This document shows positions 61,070 through 64,000 of a stretch of DNA of 64,000 bases, one piece after another; the first letter of the stretch is position 1; each line of letters begins with the position of its first letter. The notes below the pieces were generated by a model, which saw only the letters and a list, made by a program, of their open reading frames with translations, searched no databases and had not been told where the DNA came from. Origin of the DNA: Bdellovibrio sp. GT3 (GTDB lineage: Bacteria; Bdellovibrionota; Bdellovibrionia; Bdellovibrionales; Bdellovibrionaceae); contig NZ_JBBNAD010000004.1 of NCBI RefSeq assembly GCF_037996765.1, positions 558,001 through 622,000 of the forward strand, given 5' to 3'. Position numbers and translations under genes: made by a program.

Positions 61070-62718
61070 TTCGCCTCTCCGCGTGGATGTTGGGGAATTG
61101 TTGGCAGGACCGAGAACAAGTTCTTGAAATCCTCGTCCGGTGTGTACCCTTTAAAGTTCACATCAAAAAACAAATTCAAATATCCCTGAGCAATCAGGTG
61201 AGAGGCGTCGTGCTTGTAGTCCTTCGGCAGAGCTACAATCAATTTTGCCGGATTGCCAGGCAGGGACTGGTCTTTCTCAAGTTGTTGCGGAGTGATCAAT
61301 GCGAAATCAAACATCGCCGGATCCACGTTTTTTTGACCGATCAGTCCAAATTGCAGTTGTGGGCGGATGGATCGTGCGGCTTCAATCAAAGCGGCGAAAG
61401 GAATCGTCTTCAGATCGTCCTTGGCAGACACTTCAAAAAAGATTCCGTCGAAATCCGTGTATTTAGCAAGATCGCGGATCGCGCCTTTGGCTGCTTCCGT
61501 GTCTTTGATGAATGAGCGTGGCAGGTGAGCATAGGTGTACAGAACCTGCGCGCGGTTCTTGATGGTGTGAGCGGCCCGGCTTAAGTAGTCGCCGCGAACT
61601 TTTAGATGAGTCGTTACAAAATAAGCCTCACCGGAATCAGACACTGCTTGAATCATGGCGGCGTTGGGTCCCAAAGCGATGGTGTCTTCCAGAAGATCCC
61701 CAAGGCCTTTTTCTGTTTCGCCTTCGGTTTTTTTCCAAAGACTGTCCAAATCAACGCGAATCATGCGCAGCGGGGCTTTGTCGACGAAGGCGTGTTCCAA
61801 GGCTGTCGCAAATTTCGAGATGTCCATGTTGGCCAGTACCAGGCCACGGCCAATTTGGGAGATGTCGCTTGCATAGTTAAGGCCTGGACGAAGACTCATT
61901 TGAGTCGTGATGCCTGCGGCTTTCGCAGCCTGGCTGGAAAGTTCATTGTATTTGCCATAAGGCCAAACCATGACGGTGTTGTCTTTGCCCAGGTGCTTTT
62001 TAAGAACCTCGTTGTTCTTTTGGATGTCGTTCAGGATGATGCTCGAAAACTCTTCCTCGGACTGATAGGTCTTGGAGGCGAAATCGAATTTGAAGTAGCT
62101 GGCCATGGCAGCCTGATTGCCCTGCGGGTTGAAAATCTGTCCCTGATGAAGGTTGTAGGAGTGCGAAACCACCTCTACCAAACCGGATTTCATCATTTCC
62201 TTAAGCTGCTTCCAAGAGCTCATTTTAGGATTTGAATCCTTAAAACCGTAATCAGGGGCCGCGCCTTCTTCGGTCCATTTACCAACGACTGCGAAGACCG
62301 CCGGGAACTTATAAGTTTTCAGTAATGGATATACGTTGTCATGGAAAGAGCTCAAGCCATCATCGACAGTGATCAGAACCGCTTTGGGTGGAAGATTCTT
62401 TTTGCCTTGGTTGGAATCGCGAACATCCTGGAGGCTGATGACGTTGTAGTGCGCCTTTAGATATTCGAACTGTTCGACAAGGTCTTTGGTGCGAATGCTG
62501 AAGGAGTTGCCGATAAAGCCGTTGTTCACATCGTGATAGCACAAAGCCACGAAAGAGTTTGCTGGAACATCAGGAGTCAGCAGTGGAGAGTTCGGAACGA
62601 GTTCTTGTGGTTGCGCGTTCGCGAATACACCAAAGAACGCGATAAGCGATGAAAGGAGTAAAAATCGGGCTGATTTCAGCATCAATTTTGGAAGGCTCAC
62701 GTCGTGGACGGAATTCAT
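61066..62718 (-). CDS. pgaB: PgaB-like polysaccharide deacetylase with C-terminal hydrolase-like domain
   Basis: 550 residues, shorter than E. coli PgaB (about 670). A signal/anchor (~15-35) is followed by a family-4 esterase domain: VALCYHDVNN, LITVDDGLSSFHDNVYP (catalytic Asp-Asp), VVSHSYNLHQG (metal His) and VMVWPYGKYNE. The C-terminal ~220 residues (DSLWKK, MIRVDL) resemble the PgaB glycosidase-like part. It partially de-N-acetylates the polymer in the periplasm, for export by PgaA. PgaA is not in this window. Confidence 0.88.
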   Translation of the reverse strand: MNSVHDVSLPKLMLKSARFLLLSSLIAFFGVFANAQPQELVPNSPLLTPDVPANSFVALCYHDVNNGFIGNSFSIRTKDLVEQFEYLKAHYNVISLQDVRDSNQGKKNLPPKAVLITVDDGLSSFHDNVYPLLKTYKFPAVFAVVGKWTEEGAAPDYGFKDSNPKMSSWKQLKEMMKSGLVEVVSHSYNLHQGQIFNPQGNQAAMASYFKFDFASKTYQSEEEFSSIILNDIQKNNEVLKKHLGKDNTVMVWPYGKYNELSSQAAKAAGITTQMSLRPGLNYASDISQIGRGLVLANMDISKFATALEHAFVDKAPLRMIRVDLDSLWKKTEGETEKGLGDLLEDTIALGPNAAMIQAVSDSGEAYFVTTHLKVRGDYLSRAAHTIKNRAQVLYTYAHLPRSFIKDTEAAKGAIRDLAKYTDFDGIFFEVSAKDDLKTIPFAALIEAARSIRPQLQFGLIGQKNVDPAMFDFALITPQQLEKDQSLPGNPAKLIVALPKDYKHDASHLIAQGYLNLFFDVNFKGYTPDEDFKNLFSVLPTIPQHPRGEAK

Positions 62719-62927
62719 TTTATTTCACCGCTTGGGGCACTATGCACCCGTTCTATTTGTGGCAAATCTGTAATCCAAATTGGACTGGGCGTCAATGGGT
62801 CAAATAGCGGCTGCCGCGGCTCTGAAAAGAACCTCGCAAATGGGGTTGATTGTAATATCGGGAATGGCCCTAATTGCTTGCGGGAAGGGCCGGGGAATTT
62901 GGATGTGTTAAGCGGTGTGAAATAATT

Positions 62928-63815
62928 CTACTGGCTGGTAGAGACCTTGTCGGAGATGTTCAGGATCCCGTTCGCATAGTCCCGGCTGTTGTTATATTTC
63001 ATTAGAGCCGTGATTTGAGCTTCCAGATTTTTCGCCTGCCAGCCGCTTTGCTTTAGATAGTTCGCCACAGACATGATGGCGTCGGCGGGGTTTGATAGAT
63101 TTGGCGTTGCATCAGGTTTGAGCGAGGCTGAAAAGTCACGGTAGCTGGAAGGGATGAATTGCGGAAGCCCAAAAGCACCCGCATAGGAACCGCGAAGTTC
63201 CGTCAGGTTCAGGTGCTTTTTCTTACGAACCTCAGCCAGAGCTATGAGTTGCTCCTCCGCCCATTTTGATTTGCTTTCAACGCGCTTTTTCATCAAGGCC
63301 ACCAATTCGGGGCGCGTATATTTTTTTACTGACTTGTTTTTAAGCAAAGCCATTTGCGTCAGGATTTTCAGGTTCTCAGGATTGCGGGATTGGATCAGAT
63401 GCAGATAGACGCTAACAATGTGAAAGGAACCGGTGTCTTCGCCGTGGCGGGTTTCGATCCATAGCAGGGAGGAAACCACTTCAGCTGGAACGCCAAACTG
63501 TTGTTGGGCAGTTTTGAATGCTTCGCTGTTTTCTTTGATAAAACTTGCGGCTTTTCGAACGGCTTTAGGATCAAGCTCCGTCAGGTGAGCGCCGGAGGGA
63601 GTCAGAAAACCCAACAGGTTCAGAGAAACCACTCGGCCAAAGGATTTTGGTTCATAGTTAGTCACGGATTCTTCCGTGAAGGATTTTGAAAATCCAAAGC
63701 GAAGCATGTATTGGCGCAGCCAATCGGCGTCCTGTGCTTGCAAATCTTTGTGAGTGGGGGCGGCACTTGCTGTGCATGCCAGAACTGTGAAGATCAAAGC
63801 TAGTAATGTCCGCAC
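62928..63815 (-). CDS. MltB-like lytic murein transglycosylase
   Basis: 295 residues from the GTG at 63815, preceded by AGGAG 7 bases upstream, which then gives a signal peptide (VRTLLALIFTVLACTASAA). The SLT_2 domain has LLWIETRHGED, where the Glu is the predicted catalytic acid, and SYAGAFGLPQFIPSSYRDF. It cleaves peptidoglycan with 1,6-anhydro-muramic ends, in the periplasm. It lies upstream of pgaB on the same strand with a 209-base gap, so co-transcription is uncertain. In predators such enzymes also act on prey walls; here there is no direct evidence. Confidence 0.9.
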   Translation of the reverse strand: MRTLLALIFTVLACTASAAPTHKDLQAQDADWLRQYMLRFGFSKSFTEESVTNYEPKSFGRVVSLNLLGFLTPSGAHLTELDPKAVRKAASFIKENSEAFKTAQQQFGVPAEVVSSLLWIETRHGEDTGSFHIVSVYLHLIQSRNPENLKILTQMALLKNKSVKKYTRPELVALMKKRVESKSKWAEEQLIALAEVRKKKHLNLTELRGSYAGAFGLPQFIPSSYRDFSASLKPDATPNLSNPADAIMSVANYLKQSGWQAKNLEAQITALMKYNNSRDYANGILNISDKVSTSQ

Positions 63816-63960
63816 TGAAAATCTCCTGACCCCTTCAGATTCCCTAAAGCTCCATCCTAGTATATTCGCATCTTGATGGCTTCCAATGAATGAAAAACGG
63901 ACCTGAAGTCGCAAAGACTAAGGTCTTGTGTCCATCTACAGGCGCTGCTACGCTTTGGAT

Positions 63961-64000
63961 ATGATTTCAATGAATGAAGCCCAAAGAAAAAAAGCGCTGA
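63961..64000 (+). CDS. possible start of a gene running off the window
   Basis: ATG at 63961 and 63970 in the same frame read MISMNEAQRKKAL to the edge. No clear ribosome site. Only the first residues are visible, so identity is unknown. Confidence 0.3.
   Translation, partial: MISMNEAQRKKAL

Noticed and set aside
62704-62925. 73-codon frame between pgaB and the transglycosylase gene
   Set aside because: It begins antisense inside pgaB, has no recognised pattern and overlaps the region needed for the pgaB promoter.
62719-62927. c-di-GMP riboswitch upstream of pgaB
   Set aside because: Expected because Pga systems respond to c-di-GMP, but the conserved GEMM core was not found on the minus strand.

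Overview
The window looks like the chromosome of a predatory deltaproteobacterium of the Bdellovibrio type (Bdellovibrionota). The inference rests on a TIGR02147-type regulator, many outer-membrane beta-barrels and very large lipoproteins, a SpoIIE/STAS and REC-PATAN signalling cluster, a C-minus ribosomal protein L33, Kdo transferase and heptosyltransferase genes (Gram-negative envelope), and near-balanced base composition. No rRNA, tRNA, CRISPR array, transposase or prophage was seen. Species assignment is inference only.

Layout. 1-5.9 kb: 3' end of an EF-hand envelope protein, a TIGR02147 regulator divergent from a secreted hexapeptide-repeat protein across AT-rich palindromes, then lipoproteins and a small beta-barrel. 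5.8-6.6 kb: dcd and rpmG. 6.6-7.0 kb: a gene-free, hairpin-rich stretch that may encode a small RNA. 7.0-16.6 kb: a signalling block (CheY-like protein, PH-like membrane protein, PAS-PAS-HPt-ATPase kinase coupled to a FecR/Fn3 protein, SpoIIE phosphatase, STAS protein, REC-PATAN-TPR protein). 16.6-29.5 kb: outer-membrane protein plus NTPase, phospholipase-D-type synthase, RNase Z-like hydrolase, a FabMG-like protein, a DUF3465 / metal-receptor-like / Nudix run, and a 1094-residue lipoprotein coupled to a beta-barrel. 29.5-31.1 kb: an HNH endonuclease gene with palindromes on both sides and a structured element upstream. 31.1-33.5 kb: waaA and a heptosyltransferase. 33.6-44.6 kb: a second barrel/EF-hand lipoprotein pair, an RNA methyltransferase, lipoproteins, an EEP-family enzyme, a pseudouridine synthase and a DedA protein. 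44.6-51.6 kb: one 2310-residue lipoprotein built of Ig-like modules and 14 RCC1-type blades. 51.9-59.4 kb: TatD, TcdA, a 43-residue membrane protein, a methyltransferase, a deoxyhypusine-synthase-like enzyme, an SRPBCC protein, DUF4180, QorB and a damaged HxlR regulator. 59.4-62.7 kb: pgaBCD for poly-N-acetylglucosamine. 62.9-63.8 kb: a lytic transglycosylase.

Themes. Envelope remodelling and surface display dominate. Two outer-membrane barrels are translationally coupled to large lipoproteins, and one of those lipoproteins is a paralogue of the truncated protein at the left edge. The signalling block combines phosphorelay parts with a partner-switch-like phosphatase/STAS pair, but no anti-sigma kinase is visible. 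A dispersed palindrome (consensus near CCACCGCCAAATGGCGGTGG) occurs five times, four of them where convergent genes meet. Two more genes shorter than 60 codons (rpmG and a 43-codon gene) were found by reading the sequence directly.
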